From AWTP1-18 sp036504515 (GTDB taxonomy: Bacteria > Pseudomonadota > Gammaproteobacteria > Burkholderiales > Rhodocyclaceae), in the NCBI GenBank assembly GCA_036504515.1, contig DASXVA010000001.1:894334-958333 (forward strand): a stretch of DNA of 64,000 bases. The letters are read 5' to 3'. Numbering within the stretch: the stretch's first letter is position 1; the number at the start of each line of letters is the position of its first letter. The position numbers and the translations under genes were made by a program. Shown one piece after another: positions 53,309-61,787 of this stretch. The notes beneath the pieces were generated by a model. It searched no databases, was not told the DNA's origin, and saw only the letters and a list, made by a program, of their open reading frames with translations.

Positions 53309-54084
53309 ATGCGCATCCCGGAAATTGAAAATTACCGTCAGCCGGGCCCTGTCGGACTTCTTCGGCATTTGGGCCGATCTACCCCTCTTTCGGCACTGGT
53401 TCAGCGTAGCAAGTCGGCCCTGCTGGCGGCCAGCATCGGTGCGATCGGGCTAATTTACTTGCCGGCAGCCCATGCGACCCCGACTTATGTCTACCTCTAT
53501 ACCGGGAAGTCCTTCAACCTGGGTTCCTTCTCCAATCCGGGCGACCCAAGATCAGGGGGCAATCTCACGATGGAAATCACATCGCCGACTCCGTTGATTG
53601 CCGGGGGAGATCAAAAAGACACGCCAGGCTTGAGATATTCCATGAGTGACGGGGCCTTCAGCTTCAAATACCCGGTATATCAACCACCCTACGACATGGT
53701 GTATCCGATATTTTTTTATGGGAACCTGGCGGTATTTTCCTTGGGCAGCGATGGTTTGCCCACGAGTTGGAACATCCAACTTGGCACAACGCAGGGTACG
53801 CATGCCTCGTTCAATCAATCCCTCACCTCTACCTACTATGCCGACCCGTATGAATTGTCATGGGACAACTCATACGTCACGCAGTTCGGTCCCACGTATA
53901 TCGTCAACGATCCGGGGCAATGGCACATGTACATCGAAACAATCTGTCGGCGGTGCCGGAGCTACCGGCTTCGCTTTTGCTCGGCATCGGCAGCATTGCC
54001 ATGGCTGCGGTGGCACGCCCCATCAGACGTAGGCGGAATCAACGGGAACGTCAAACGCACATTTTCTGCCTGGGAGCCCCGTGA
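53309..54084 (+). pseudogene. PEP-CTERM exported protein, broken by a single-base frameshift
   Basis: An ATG with a good ribosome site (GAGGAG) opens an exported protein: long signal region to about residue 55 (LIYLPAAHATP) and a beta-rich body to GQWHMYIE. There the frame would continue to 54148 with Arg/Trp-rich junk. In the -1 frame it continues as NNLSAVPELPASLLLGIG and ends in RPIRRRR, a PEP-CTERM sorting signal (VPE motif, hydrophobic helix, basic end) stopping at 54084. One extra A in the GAAAC run at 53936-53940 would restore a single protein. This may be a sequencing error, a true mutation or phase variation. Confidence 0.78.
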
Positions 54085-54095
54085 CATCGGACGGC

Positions 54096-54135
54096 ACTTG
54101 CCACTTTGGAGCATCCCTGCAGGCAAGTGGCAAGT
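54096..54135. terminator. Hairpin downstream of the PEP-CTERM gene
   Basis: ACTTGCCACTT (54096-54106) and AAGTGGCAAGT (54125-54135) form a perfect 11-bp stem with an 18-base loop, between convergent genes. There is no T-run, so its action as a terminator is uncertain. Confidence 0.45.
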
Positions 54136-54194
54136 CAAGGGAAGTTGAAGGAAGCTAAATAGTGGCTTTGTGCTTCAACCGGGTTTTCAAAAAG

Positions 54195-55103
54195 TCATTT
54201 GATAGCAGCGGTCAGTCGGGCAATGGTGTCGTCAAAAAGAGCGAACAAGTCCTTGGACTGCTCGTCGCCCCCCACGGTGAAAGGCAGTACGACAATGGGC
54301 GCCCCGGTTTTTTGCGAAAACCATTCAGCAGGCCGGGCCGGGTTATAGGCAGCACGAATCACGGCCCGGGGTTGCTGGTTGGCGACGCGGCCGGCCAGTT
54401 CGCCCAGCCAGGCGATGGAAGGTTCCACCCCGGGCTTGGGTTCCAGTGTGCCGACTTCCTTCAGACCAAGCCAGTCATAGAGATAGGCCCAGGCTTTGTG
54501 CTGGCTCACCACCAGTTTGCCGCGCAGGGGCGCTGTTGCGGTTTCCCAGCGGCTGATGGCCTTTTTCCACTTGTCGGCGAAGACCTTGAAGTTGTCCTGA
54601 TAGACCGCAGCATTGGCCCCGTCCAGTTCCGTCAGACGTTTGCTCAGGGCTTCGGCCACCCTGAGGATGTTGCGCGGATCGGTCTGGATGTGGGGATTGC
54701 CGGCCGCATGGACGTCGCCGTCGGCCCGGTCGAGGCGGGTCGGTACTTCCAGCATGCGCACGTACTGGTAGGCCTCGAAGTAGCCGGCTTGGCCCGGTTG
54801 CGCCTTGCCATTGCCGGATTCCCGCAGGGCCAGGGGCAGCCAGCCGATTTCCAGTTCAGCGCCGGTGGCTACCACCAGATCGGCATTGCGCAGCCGGGCG
54901 ATCAGGGAGGGCTTGGCATCCACGTGGTGAGGGTCCTGCAAGCCGTTGGTGGCGGTGAATACCTTTACCTTGTCGCCGCCGAGTTCCTGGGTCAAGGCGC
55001 CCCATTCGGGCACGGTGGCAAAAACGTTGAGGGCTGCCGCAGCAGGAAAAGCGGCTGCACTTGCGGCGAGCCAAAGCAGGGAACGGATTAAGAATTTCTT
55101 CAT
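54195..55103 (-). CDS. Zinc/manganese ABC transporter substrate-binding protein (ZnuA-like)
   Basis: 302 residues, signal peptide (ending near PAAAALN), cluster A-I (SBP9) fold: VFATVPEWGALTQELGGDKVKV, metal ligands expected in DPHHVDAKPS, VSQHKAWAYLYDWLGLKE and the C-terminal acid. It lacks the long His-rich loop of many ZnuA proteins. No permease or ATPase gene is in the window, so it must use those of another locus. Last of three genes that begin with a small His/Cys protein. Confidence 0.88.
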   Translation of the reverse strand: MKKFLIRSLLWLAASAAAFPAAAALNVFATVPEWGALTQELGGDKVKVFTATNGLQDPHHVDAKPSLIARLRNADLVVATGAELEIGWLPLALRESGNGKAQPGQAGYFEAYQYVRMLEVPTRLDRADGDVHAAGNPHIQTDPRNILRVAEALSKRLTELDGANAAVYQDNFKVFADKWKKAISRWETATAPLRGKLVVSQHKAWAYLYDWLGLKEVGTLEPKPGVEPSIAWLGELAGRVANQQPRAVIRAAYNPARPAEWFSQKTGAPIVVLPFTVGGDEQSKDLFALFDDTIARLTAAIK

Positions 55104-55114
55104 GATGGGTTTCC

Positions 55115-56545
55115 TCAGTACTTGTGAGCGCCGTGGGCGCCGAGGCTGACGATGTAATGCAGCCAGATTTGGTCGTCAGGGCTGCCGCTGCGGGAGCTGT
55201 CCCGGGCGTATTGCAAACGGACCAGGGAGAACTCCGAGGGCGACCAGTCCACCATCACCGTGTTGCGGCTGGGGTTGTACTTGCCCAGGATGGGCATATC
55301 GGCGGCGTTCAGGTTGGACCCGAGATTGATCGTGCCGTAGTTGAGCCGGTCATAGCGATAGCCGGTGCGCCAGGTGGGGGCGAATTTGTAAACCGCTTGG
55401 GCGTAGAAGCCGGACTGGCTGCTGTCGAAATGGTCTGTACGTCCGCCGCTGCAATTGCTCGGGTTGGCTGTATCCGCATCGGCGCAGGTGAGGCTGCCGT
55501 TTTCCTTGCGGGCGAAATATTCGCCTTGAACCTTCAGGTAACGCTGGGTGGCATCGCCGTTGGGCGCCCACTTCCAGACCCCGTCGGCAATCCAGGTTTT
55601 GCTGCTGCCGCTGAAGCTGTTGGTGGTGGCAACGCTGAGGGCATCCGCATCGGTGTAGCTGCGGTTCTGGGGTTTGCTGCTGACAAAGGAAAGCCCGGCC
55701 CGCCAGGAGTTTTCAATGCCGACATCGCCGCCGACATGGGCAAACAGGCTGCCGGTATTGAAGCCATTCTTGTTGTTATTGGTACTGGGGAAGCTGCCCC
55801 CTTTGCCGCCTTCAACGCCGACTTCAAGAAAGGTATCCGTAGGGGCCAACCACTTGACCTGGACCCCTTCGCCCCGCTGCTGGCCGCCGAAGAAGGCCTT
55901 GTAGGCCAGAGGTGCATCAGAAAAATCCCAGGCGTGTGCGTGCTGTTCATTCATGTAGCCGACGCCGGAAAGGAAGCGGCCCGCCTTCAGGTTGAGGCCA
56001 TTAGACAGGCCCAGGGTCTGGATGAAGGCTTCTTCTACGGTGGGCGACTGGCCTTCTTCCGGCGGCAGGGCCAGGGTCATCTGGCCGCGGAAGTAATGAT
56101 CGATGTTGGCGCTGACGGCCAACTCCGACTCACCCAGACTGAAGCCCCGGGCCGGTGGCGCCACTTCGCCGTTGGAAGGGACGAAGCCTTTGATGGCGTA
56201 GGGCCGCTTGCTCGGATTGTCTTTGAGGTTGGTGTACATGCCGGACAGGATCAGGGACAGGGCCGGATTGAAGGCGGCTTCATTGGCCGGGCGGGCGGTG
56301 GCGGCAACACTGGCAGCGGCTGCCGTGGTCTCGGCTTTGGCGGCACTGGCTTCGGCTTTGCCCGCCGAGGTTTCCGCCTGAGCCAATCGTTGCTCAAGGG
56401 AGTTGATGCGGGATTCGTAGCTGTCGCGCAGTCGCGAAATTTCTTCGCGCAGGGCCTTCAGGTCGGCATTGTCGGCAGCAAAGGCCGGCATGGAAAAGAG
56501 GGGCAGGGCGATCATCATCGCCCAGCTGATGCGGGGTTTGAACAT
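55115..56545 (-). CDS. Outer-membrane porin-like protein of the metal-uptake operon
   Basis: 476 residues: signal peptide (ending MPAFAADN), an N-terminal coiled coil (about 25-75, LKALREEISRLRDSY and LEQRLAQAETSAGKAEAS) like that of trimeric porins, then a predicted beta-barrel with aromatic-rich strands to the end. It resembles outer-membrane proteins found beside ZnuA-like genes. I start at the ATG at 56543-56545 (GGAG upstream), six codons inside the open frame. 11 bp before znuA. Probably lets metal through the outer membrane. Confidence 0.78.
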   Translation of the reverse strand: MFKPRISWAMMIALPLFSMPAFAADNADLKALREEISRLRDSYESRINSLEQRLAQAETSAGKAEASAAKAETTAAAASVAATARPANEAAFNPALSLILSGMYTNLKDNPSKRPYAIKGFVPSNGEVAPPARGFSLGESELAVSANIDHYFRGQMTLALPPEEGQSPTVEEAFIQTLGLSNGLNLKAGRFLSGVGYMNEQHAHAWDFSDAPLAYKAFFGGQQRGEGVQVKWLAPTDTFLEVGVEGGKGGSFPSTNNNKNGFNTGSLFAHVGGDVGIENSWRAGLSFVSSKPQNRSYTDADALSVATTNSFSGSSKTWIADGVWKWAPNGDATQRYLKVQGEYFARKENGSLTCADADTANPSNCSGGRTDHFDSSQSGFYAQAVYKFAPTWRTGYRYDRLNYGTINLGSNLNAADMPILGKYNPSRNTVMVDWSPSEFSLVRLQYARDSSRSGSPDDQIWLHYIVSLGAHGAHKY

Positions 56546-56611
56546 GGAGGTTCTCCAAAGCAATGAACAACGCCATCCGCCAAGACGGATGGAAAGGCGT
56601 GGTTTAAAACT

Positions 56612-56947
56612 TCAGAGGGGGAGTGGCGGTGCCCGGGCTCGGGCGGTGAGGGGGCGAGTGCCGCTATGGACGATGACGGCAACGGCGATGGGCGTCGTTT
56701 CGGTGATCGTTGTGGGCAACTGCCAGTCCGTACCGCTGGCCAGATGGTCCAGGGCAGAAAAGGCCAGACAGGTGGTGCAGGTATGGGACAGGCCAAGGGC
56801 GGCGCCGTGGTTGTCTTCGTTCTGCTGGATGCTGCTCTGGGCTGCGGCACCGGTGTGGCCGATCATGTGCGCCAGCGCCGTCTGCTGGGCAAAGACCAGC
56901 AGCAGGGCGGTAATCAGAGCAATGAAGGGGCGATGGACGCGGCGCAT
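56612..56947 (-). CDS. Small exported His/Cys protein of the metal-uptake operon
   Basis: 111 residues: signal peptide-like N-terminus (RPFIALITALLLVFAQQTALA), then HMIGHTG and HTCTTCLAF, a His pair and a CxxC that could hold metal, and a variable C-terminal tail. The ATG at 56945-56947 gives a normal signal peptide; another ATG seven codons upstream (56966-56968) is possible. First gene of the porin–znuA run. Possibly DUF2946-related; not certain. Confidence 0.6.
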   Translation of the reverse strand: MRRVHRPFIALITALLLVFAQQTALAHMIGHTGAAAQSSIQQNEDNHGAALGLSHTCTTCLAFSALDHLASGTDWQLPTTITETTPIAVAVIVHSGTRPLTARARAPPLPL

Positions 56948-57119
56948 AGGGGCGGAATCAGAACACATTCAGCGGCGGGAGGCAATTGGCGGAAACCGCG
57001 GCGATGGAGAAAGTCATGGCTCAGTCATCAATCCAATTGCATAAGTCCCTAGAATCCCTGGGGCGCCGGCACCAGTCAATAGGGCCAACAGAACCAACAG
57101 GTTCGGCCCGGGTGCTATC

Positions 57120-59408
57120 GTGGCGCCGTATCGGAATACTCAAAGCCAGCAGACCTTGATCGTGGAAAAAACAAGCAAAAACAAAACAGGGCAAAGCAGT
57201 TTCAGTGGGGATTTGGCCGGGGGACTGGCCGCCACCCTGGCCGGCTTGCCGACAGAACTCAATTACGGCTTGATGATTTTGGCGCCCCTCGGCGTGGCTT
57301 ATGCCGCGAGCGGGGTCTTGATGGCCCTTTATGCCTGCATGGTCGCAGGGGTGGTAACGGCCCTGGCCGGTAGCCGCGCGGGCATCATCAACGGTAGCCG
57401 CCCCGGTAGCAATCTGATCCTGGCCAGCCTTGCGGCCGATCTGCTGGTTCATCCCTTTACCTCGCCGGTGGTGGCCGGGGTCAGCGGCATTCTGCTCGCC
57501 CTGCTGGCGACGACGTTGATCGCGGGGGCGGTGCAGGCCCTGTTCGGCGTGTTGCGGTTGGGGCAGGTGATCCGCTTCATGCCTTATCCCGTTCTCGCGG
57601 GGCTTACCAACGGCATTGCTGCCCACATGGTGCTGGCCGCCCTGCCCGCCGCGCTGGGATTGGCGCCAGGCGCCTCCCTGGGGGGATGGCACGACGCCCA
57701 CCTTCTCTCTTTGCTCATCGTGGGGCTCTGCCTGTTCCTGACCTTCCGCCCCGGGCCGGTATTGCGCCGTTGGCCTGTGGGTCTGGCGCCCCTGGTGATC
57801 GGCACCCTGGCGTTTTATCTGTTGTCGGTACTGGGGGCAGGCGCGTGGCTGGGGGGCTTCTTTGCCTCGGTGCCTTCCACTTTGCCTTCCCTGGAAACCG
57901 CCGCCCAGCTGGCGGGCTTGATGCTGCACCCGGATTGTTTGCTGGAGGTAGTGCCGCGCATCTGGCCCTACGCTTTTGCGATTGCCGCCTTGATGTCCCT
58001 GGAATCCCTGGTGGGCGCTTCCAGTGCCGACCAATTGTTGAACGGGCAACACAACGGCGATCGGGAGCTGATTGCCCAGGGCATAGGCAACATGGCCTCG
58101 GCCCTGGCGGGCGGGGTGCCCACGGCCCCCACCCTGTCGCGCATGACCGCCAATGTTCAGTCCGGGGGGCGCACACCCCGAGCCAGCATGGTCTATGCCG
58201 CGCTGATTCTTCTGGTCCTGCTGTTTGCCGTGGGCGGTATCGGCTACCTGCCGGCGGTGGTGCCGGCAGCCATCATGATTTCCATCGCCATGAACATGGT
58301 GGATAAATGGAGCATCAACCTGGTGCGGCAGATCGTGCTCCATCGCCATGCCATGACCCGGGAAGAGTCGCGCCAGTTGCTCGGGCATCTGGTGATCATG
58401 TTGCTGGTGGTCGCCGTGGCCCTGGGCAAGGGGCTGCTGTGGGCGGTGGGCATCGGCATCGTCAGTTCCATGTTGGTGTTCGTCAATAACAACATCAAGC
58501 CGGTGGTGCGGCGCAGTTATAACGGCCAGTTCCAGCACTCCTTGCGTATGCGCTGCAGCCATGAGATCGACTATCTGCTGCGGGAAGGCCAGCGCATTGT
58601 GGTGGCGGAGCTGGACGGCGCCATCTTCTTCGGCACCACGGCGCGGCTGTCCCAGGAGGTGTGGGAAGCTGCCCAGGATGCGGATTACGTGATTCTGGAT
58701 TTGCGCCGCGTCAGTGAAATCGATGCCACCGGTGTTCGCGTCCTGCAGCAGTTGGCGCAGCGATTGAAAGCCCTGGACAAGATTCTGATGCTGAGCCACA
58801 TGATGCCCGACACCCCCTTGGGCCGCTTCCTGGTACGGATGGAGTTGGGAACGATGATTCCTTTGCTCTGGTGGTTTCCCGATACGGATACGGCCCTGGA
58901 GCACTGTGAGGATTTGTTGCTGCGGATGGACGGTGTGGTTCAGGCCGTAAGCCAGGAAGAATTACCCTTGTCCCAGATGGGCCTGGCAGCCGGGCTCTCG
59001 GCGGAGCAAGCGGAGCGCTTGCAGAAATATCTGGTGCGTGTGGACCTGAGCGAGGGCGAGGTGTTGTTCCGCAACGGCGAGCCCGGCGACAGTCTGTTCT
59101 TGGTGGCACAAGGCAGCGTCAGCATCCGCGTTCCGTCGATCCCTGCCAGCGCCTACAGCCCGCGCTTGGCGGCCTTTGGCCCCGGGGTCGTGCTGGGAGA
59201 AATGGCGGTCATCGAAGGCAAGCCACGGTCGGCGGATGCGATTGCAGATGAACCTTCCGTTCTCTATCGGCTGGATCGCCAGCATTTCGATCAGTTGTGC
59301 CAGGAGGATCCTGTGCTGGGCGCTCATCTGCTGATGCAGATTAGTGTGGAGCTGGCGGGGCGGTTGCGGTCTACTACTTTGTCTTTGCGGGAGTTCAGCC
59401 TGCAATAG
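57120..59408 (+). CDS. SulP anion transporter with STAS and cyclic nucleotide-binding domains
   Basis: 762 residues. SulP membrane domain (about 30-430, ten or more helices; opening GGLAATLAGLPTELNYGLMI), a STAS domain (about 450-570: VVAELDGAIFFGTTARLSQE and YVILDLRRVSEIDATGVRVLQ) and a C-terminal cNMP-binding domain (about 625-745: LSEGEVLFRNGEPGDSLFLV, GVVLGEMAVIEGKPRSA). SulP proteins carry sulfate, bicarbonate or dicarboxylates. The added sensor domain suggests control by a nucleotide or similar ligand, but the classic phosphate-cassette Arg-Ala pattern is only partly matched. Start is a GTG with no clear ribosome site; GTG at 57162 is an alternative. Confidence 0.88.
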   Translation: MAPYRNTQSQQTLIVEKTSKNKTGQSSFSGDLAGGLAATLAGLPTELNYGLMILAPLGVAYAASGVLMALYACMVAGVVTALAGSRAGIINGSRPGSNLILASLAADLLVHPFTSPVVAGVSGILLALLATTLIAGAVQALFGVLRLGQVIRFMPYPVLAGLTNGIAAHMVLAALPAALGLAPGASLGGWHDAHLLSLLIVGLCLFLTFRPGPVLRRWPVGLAPLVIGTLAFYLLSVLGAGAWLGGFFASVPSTLPSLETAAQLAGLMLHPDCLLEVVPRIWPYAFAIAALMSLESLVGASSADQLLNGQHNGDRELIAQGIGNMASALAGGVPTAPTLSRMTANVQSGGRTPRASMVYAALILLVLLFAVGGIGYLPAVVPAAIMISIAMNMVDKWSINLVRQIVLHRHAMTREESRQLLGHLVIMLLVVAVALGKGLLWAVGIGIVSSMLVFVNNNIKPVVRRSYNGQFQHSLRMRCSHEIDYLLREGQRIVVAELDGAIFFGTTARLSQEVWEAAQDADYVILDLRRVSEIDATGVRVLQQLAQRLKALDKILMLSHMMPDTPLGRFLVRMELGTMIPLLWWFPDTDTALEHCEDLLLRMDGVVQAVSQEELPLSQMGLAAGLSAEQAERLQKYLVRVDLSEGEVLFRNGEPGDSLFLVAQGSVSIRVPSIPASAYSPRLAAFGPGVVLGEMAVIEGKPRSADAIADEPSVLYRLDRQHFDQLCQEDPVLGAHLLMQISVELAGRLRSTTLSLREFSLQ

Positions 59409-59446
59409 CCGAGGTTAGCTCTTTAGGAGTTGAGTTGCCCTATCCG

Positions 59447-59479
59447 AGACCGCGCCGGGGCGAACTCCCGGCGCGGTCT
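59447..59479. repeat. GC-rich hairpin repeat after the SulP gene
   Basis: AGACCGCGCCGGG (59447-59459) pairs with CCCGGCGCGGTCT (59467-59479), a perfect 13-bp stem. The first arm recurs near 22780 inside the repeat cluster there. No T-run follows, so this is likelier a dispersed repeat than a terminator. Confidence 0.65.
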
Positions 59480-59520
59480 TCGCTACGGGGCTAGCGCATC
59501 AGGAAGACTCAAGACCCTGG

Positions 59521-59540
59521 ATTCCCGTTTTCGCGGGAAT
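59521..59540. repeat. ATTCCCG–CGGGAAT dispersed repeat
   Basis: ATTCCCG (59521-59527) and CGGGAAT (59534-59540) bracket TTTTCG. This short inverted repeat, of the ATTCCCGCGAAAGCGGGAAT type, is widespread between genes in betaproteobacteria. Only one copy is seen here. Confidence 0.6.
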
Positions 59541-59595
59541 GACGGCGGAGTGCGGCTGGGGCTTTAATTGCGTGCTGCGCAGAAACTCCAAACCC

Positions 59596-60798
59596 TTACT
59601 CCGCCTGCACCAACAGCCCCTTCAAATACTCACCCTCAGGAAAACTCAAGGCCACCGGATGATCCGCCGCCCCTTGCAAACGCTGCATGATGCGGGCGCT
59701 ACGTCCGGCATCCAGGGCTGCCGCGGCGGTGATTTGCTGGAATAGCTCAAGGCTGATGCCGCCGGAGCAGGAGTAACTCATCATCAGCCCGCCGGGGGCG
59801 AGGAGTTTGAAGCCGTTGAGGGCGATGTCCTTGTAGGCGCGGCTGGCGGTTTCGGCGTGGCGGGCGGTGGGGGCGAATTTGGGTGGATCGAGAACGATGA
59901 TGTCGAACTGTTCGCCCAGGTCTTTCAGGCGGCGCAGTTCGTCAAAGACGTTGGCGCAAACCCATTTGGCCCGGCTCGCATCCAGCTCCGGATTGAGGGC
60001 CAGATTGGCGGCAGCGGTGTCGAGTGCGGGCTGGGAACTGTCCACGGAAATCACTTCTGTTGCGCCGCCGGCCAGGGCCTGCAGGCTGAAGCCGCCGGTG
60101 TAGCAAAAGCAGTTGAGCACCCGCTTGCCAGCACTGAGTTGGCCCAATAGCTGGCGGTTGTCACGCTGGTCCAGGTAGAAGCCGGTCTTGTGGCCACCTT
60201 CGATGTCCACCTTCATGGTGACGCCGTTTTCCTCGACCAGGATGTCTGCCGCGGGGGCTTCGCCATGGAGCCAGCCGGTGACGGGCTCCAGGCCTTCCTG
60301 TTTGCGGGAGTCCACATCGGAGCGCTCGAACACCCGGGCGCAGCCAGTGGCTTTGACCAGGGCGGCGACGATGGCTTTGCGCCATTTGTCGGTGCCGGTA
60401 CTGGTGAGTTGCACCACTACCGTGTCGCCGTACTGGTCGGCGACAAGACCGGGCAGGCCATCGGATTCGGCGTGAATCAGGCGCAGGCCGCGCGGTTTTC
60501 CATCTGCCCCCTTGAGGGAGGGCAGGCCCTGGCGGCGGGCGACAGCCGCGGCGATGTGGCGCTTGAAGAAAACATCGTCGATGGTTTCTGCGGGATCGAA
60601 GGTCCACATCCGGGCGCGGATGCGCGATTCCGGACTCCAGGCCGCCTTGCCCAGAATGCGGCCGCGGTGGTCCATAACTTCGACGGTATCGCCTGCCCGG
60701 GCGCGGCCTTCAATATCTTTTACCGAGGCGGAAAAGACCCAGGGGTGGTGGCGCAGGACGGAGTGTTCTTTGCCTTTTTCGAGAATGAGTTGGGCCAT
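59596..60798 (-). CDS. rlmI: 23S rRNA (cytosine) methyltransferase RlmI family
   Basis: SAM-dependent enzyme expected to methylate C1962 of 23S rRNA. 400 residues: PUA domain (1-80, GKEHSVLRHHPWVFSASVKDI), central EEHEH-like domain, and Rossmann methyltransferase with VLNCFCYTGGFSLQA, VSVDSSQPALDTAAANL region and IVLDPPKFAPT. ATG start; 15 bp gap to the AEC gene upstream on the same strand. Confidence 0.93.
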   Translation of the reverse strand: MAQLILEKGKEHSVLRHHPWVFSASVKDIEGRARAGDTVEVMDHRGRILGKAAWSPESRIRARMWTFDPAETIDDVFFKRHIAAAVARRQGLPSLKGADGKPRGLRLIHAESDGLPGLVADQYGDTVVVQLTSTGTDKWRKAIVAALVKATGCARVFERSDVDSRKQEGLEPVTGWLHGEAPAADILVEENGVTMKVDIEGGHKTGFYLDQRDNRQLLGQLSAGKRVLNCFCYTGGFSLQALAGGATEVISVDSSQPALDTAAANLALNPELDASRAKWVCANVFDELRRLKDLGEQFDIIVLDPPKFAPTARHAETASRAYKDIALNGFKLLAPGGLMMSYSCSGGISLELFQQITAAAALDAGRSARIMQRLQGAADHPVALSFPEGEYLKGLLVQAE

Positions 60799-60813
60799 GG
60801 GGATGTGGGGTGC

Positions 60814-61713
60814 TTAGCGGGCGAGGGTCAGCCAGAAAGGAATGGTGATCATGGCCAGCACGGTGGTGACGGAAATTACCCAGGCCACGGCGGCACCATC
60901 GCCGCCCATGCGTTGGGCAAGGATGTAGGCGGAGCTGGCGACGGGCAGGGTAGCGAAGATAAGGGCGGTGTCGGCATCAAGGCCGTTCAAGTGAAGTAAG
61001 GCGGTAGTCCCCAGGGCCACAAAGGGCAGGGCCAGCAACTTGACAGCCATGAGATAGACCGCAGCGGGGACGGCATGGCGCTCCAGCCCGCCACGCAGGC
61101 GCAGAGCGGCACCTACGGACATGAGGCCAAGGGCGATGGAGGCGTCGGAAAGCCGGCCGAGAAAAGCGCGCACAGGGTCGGCCACCGGCAGTCCCAGTGC
61201 AGCCCAGACAAAACCCGTGACGGTGGAAAGGATCAGTGGGTTGCGGATCAGCTCGCGCAGGATGCCGAATTGGCCGTGACGGGCCAGCATGGACACGGCG
61301 CCGATATTGGCAAGGGGAACGGTGACGCCGAGCATGATGCCCATGGCTGCGATGCCCGCCCCGCCGTTGAGTTTGCCCGCGATGGCCAGGGCGATGTAGG
61401 AGTTGAAGCGGAAAGCGCACTGGAACAACGAGGCAAACTGCATGGCGGGCAGGCGAAACAGCAGTTGGGCCAGGAGGCCCAGCAGAACGCCAGCAAGCAT
61501 GATGAACAGACCGCTGGTGGCAAGGGGGCCAGCGTCGGCCAAGCTAAAGGATTGCCGGGTGATGGCATTGAACAGCAGGGCCGGGAACAGGATGAAATAC
61601 ACCAGTTTTTCCAGCCCGGTCCAGAAGTGGTCACCCAGATGGAAGGCACGCCGCAGCCAGGCTCCGAGTGCAATCAGGGCGAAATCCGGCAGCAGGAGCA
61701 GGGCTGTTTGCAT
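60814..61713 (-). CDS. AEC (auxin efflux carrier) family transporter
   Basis: 299 residues with about ten membrane helices in two five-helix halves, of the AEC family that exports or imports small organic acids in bacteria. Recognisable stretch: RNPLILSTVTGFVWAALGLPV in the middle. ATG start at 61711-61713. Its substrate is unknown. A terminator separates it from the upstream ParA gene. Confidence 0.86.
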   Translation of the reverse strand: MQTALLLLPDFALIALGAWLRRAFHLGDHFWTGLEKLVYFILFPALLFNAITRQSFSLADAGPLATSGLFIMLAGVLLGLLAQLLFRLPAMQFASLFQCAFRFNSYIALAIAGKLNGGAGIAAMGIMLGVTVPLANIGAVSMLARHGQFGILRELIRNPLILSTVTGFVWAALGLPVADPVRAFLGRLSDASIALGLMSVGAALRLRGGLERHAVPAAVYLMAVKLLALPFVALGTTALLHLNGLDADTALIFATLPVASSAYILAQRMGGDGAAVAWVISVTTVLAMITIPFWLTLAR

Positions 61714-61720
61714 GGGGCCA

Positions 61721-61760
61721 AAAGAAGAGGGCGGAGGCGCATTTTACGCACTCCGCCCTC
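61721..61760 (-). terminator. Terminator between the ParA and AEC genes
   Basis: GAGGGCGGAG (61727-61736) and CTCCGCCCTC (61751-61760) form a 10-bp stem; on the minus strand it is followed by TTCTTTT. It lies 28 bp past the ParA stop. Confidence 0.82.
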
Positions 61761-61787
61761 AGGGCATGGGTAATCGAGCGGTTAGGC

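Noticed and set aside
53083..53316. 77-codon minus-strand frame between hemE and the PEP-CTERM gene
   Set aside because: No recognisable domain, no clear ribosome site, and it overlaps the start of the PEP-CTERM gene; kept out as unsupported.
57021..58904. Long minus-strand open frame (627 codons) opposite the SulP gene
   Set aside because: It mirrors the high-GC third-position pattern of the SulP gene, is full of Gln/His/Gly without domain features, and the plus frame has clear motifs.
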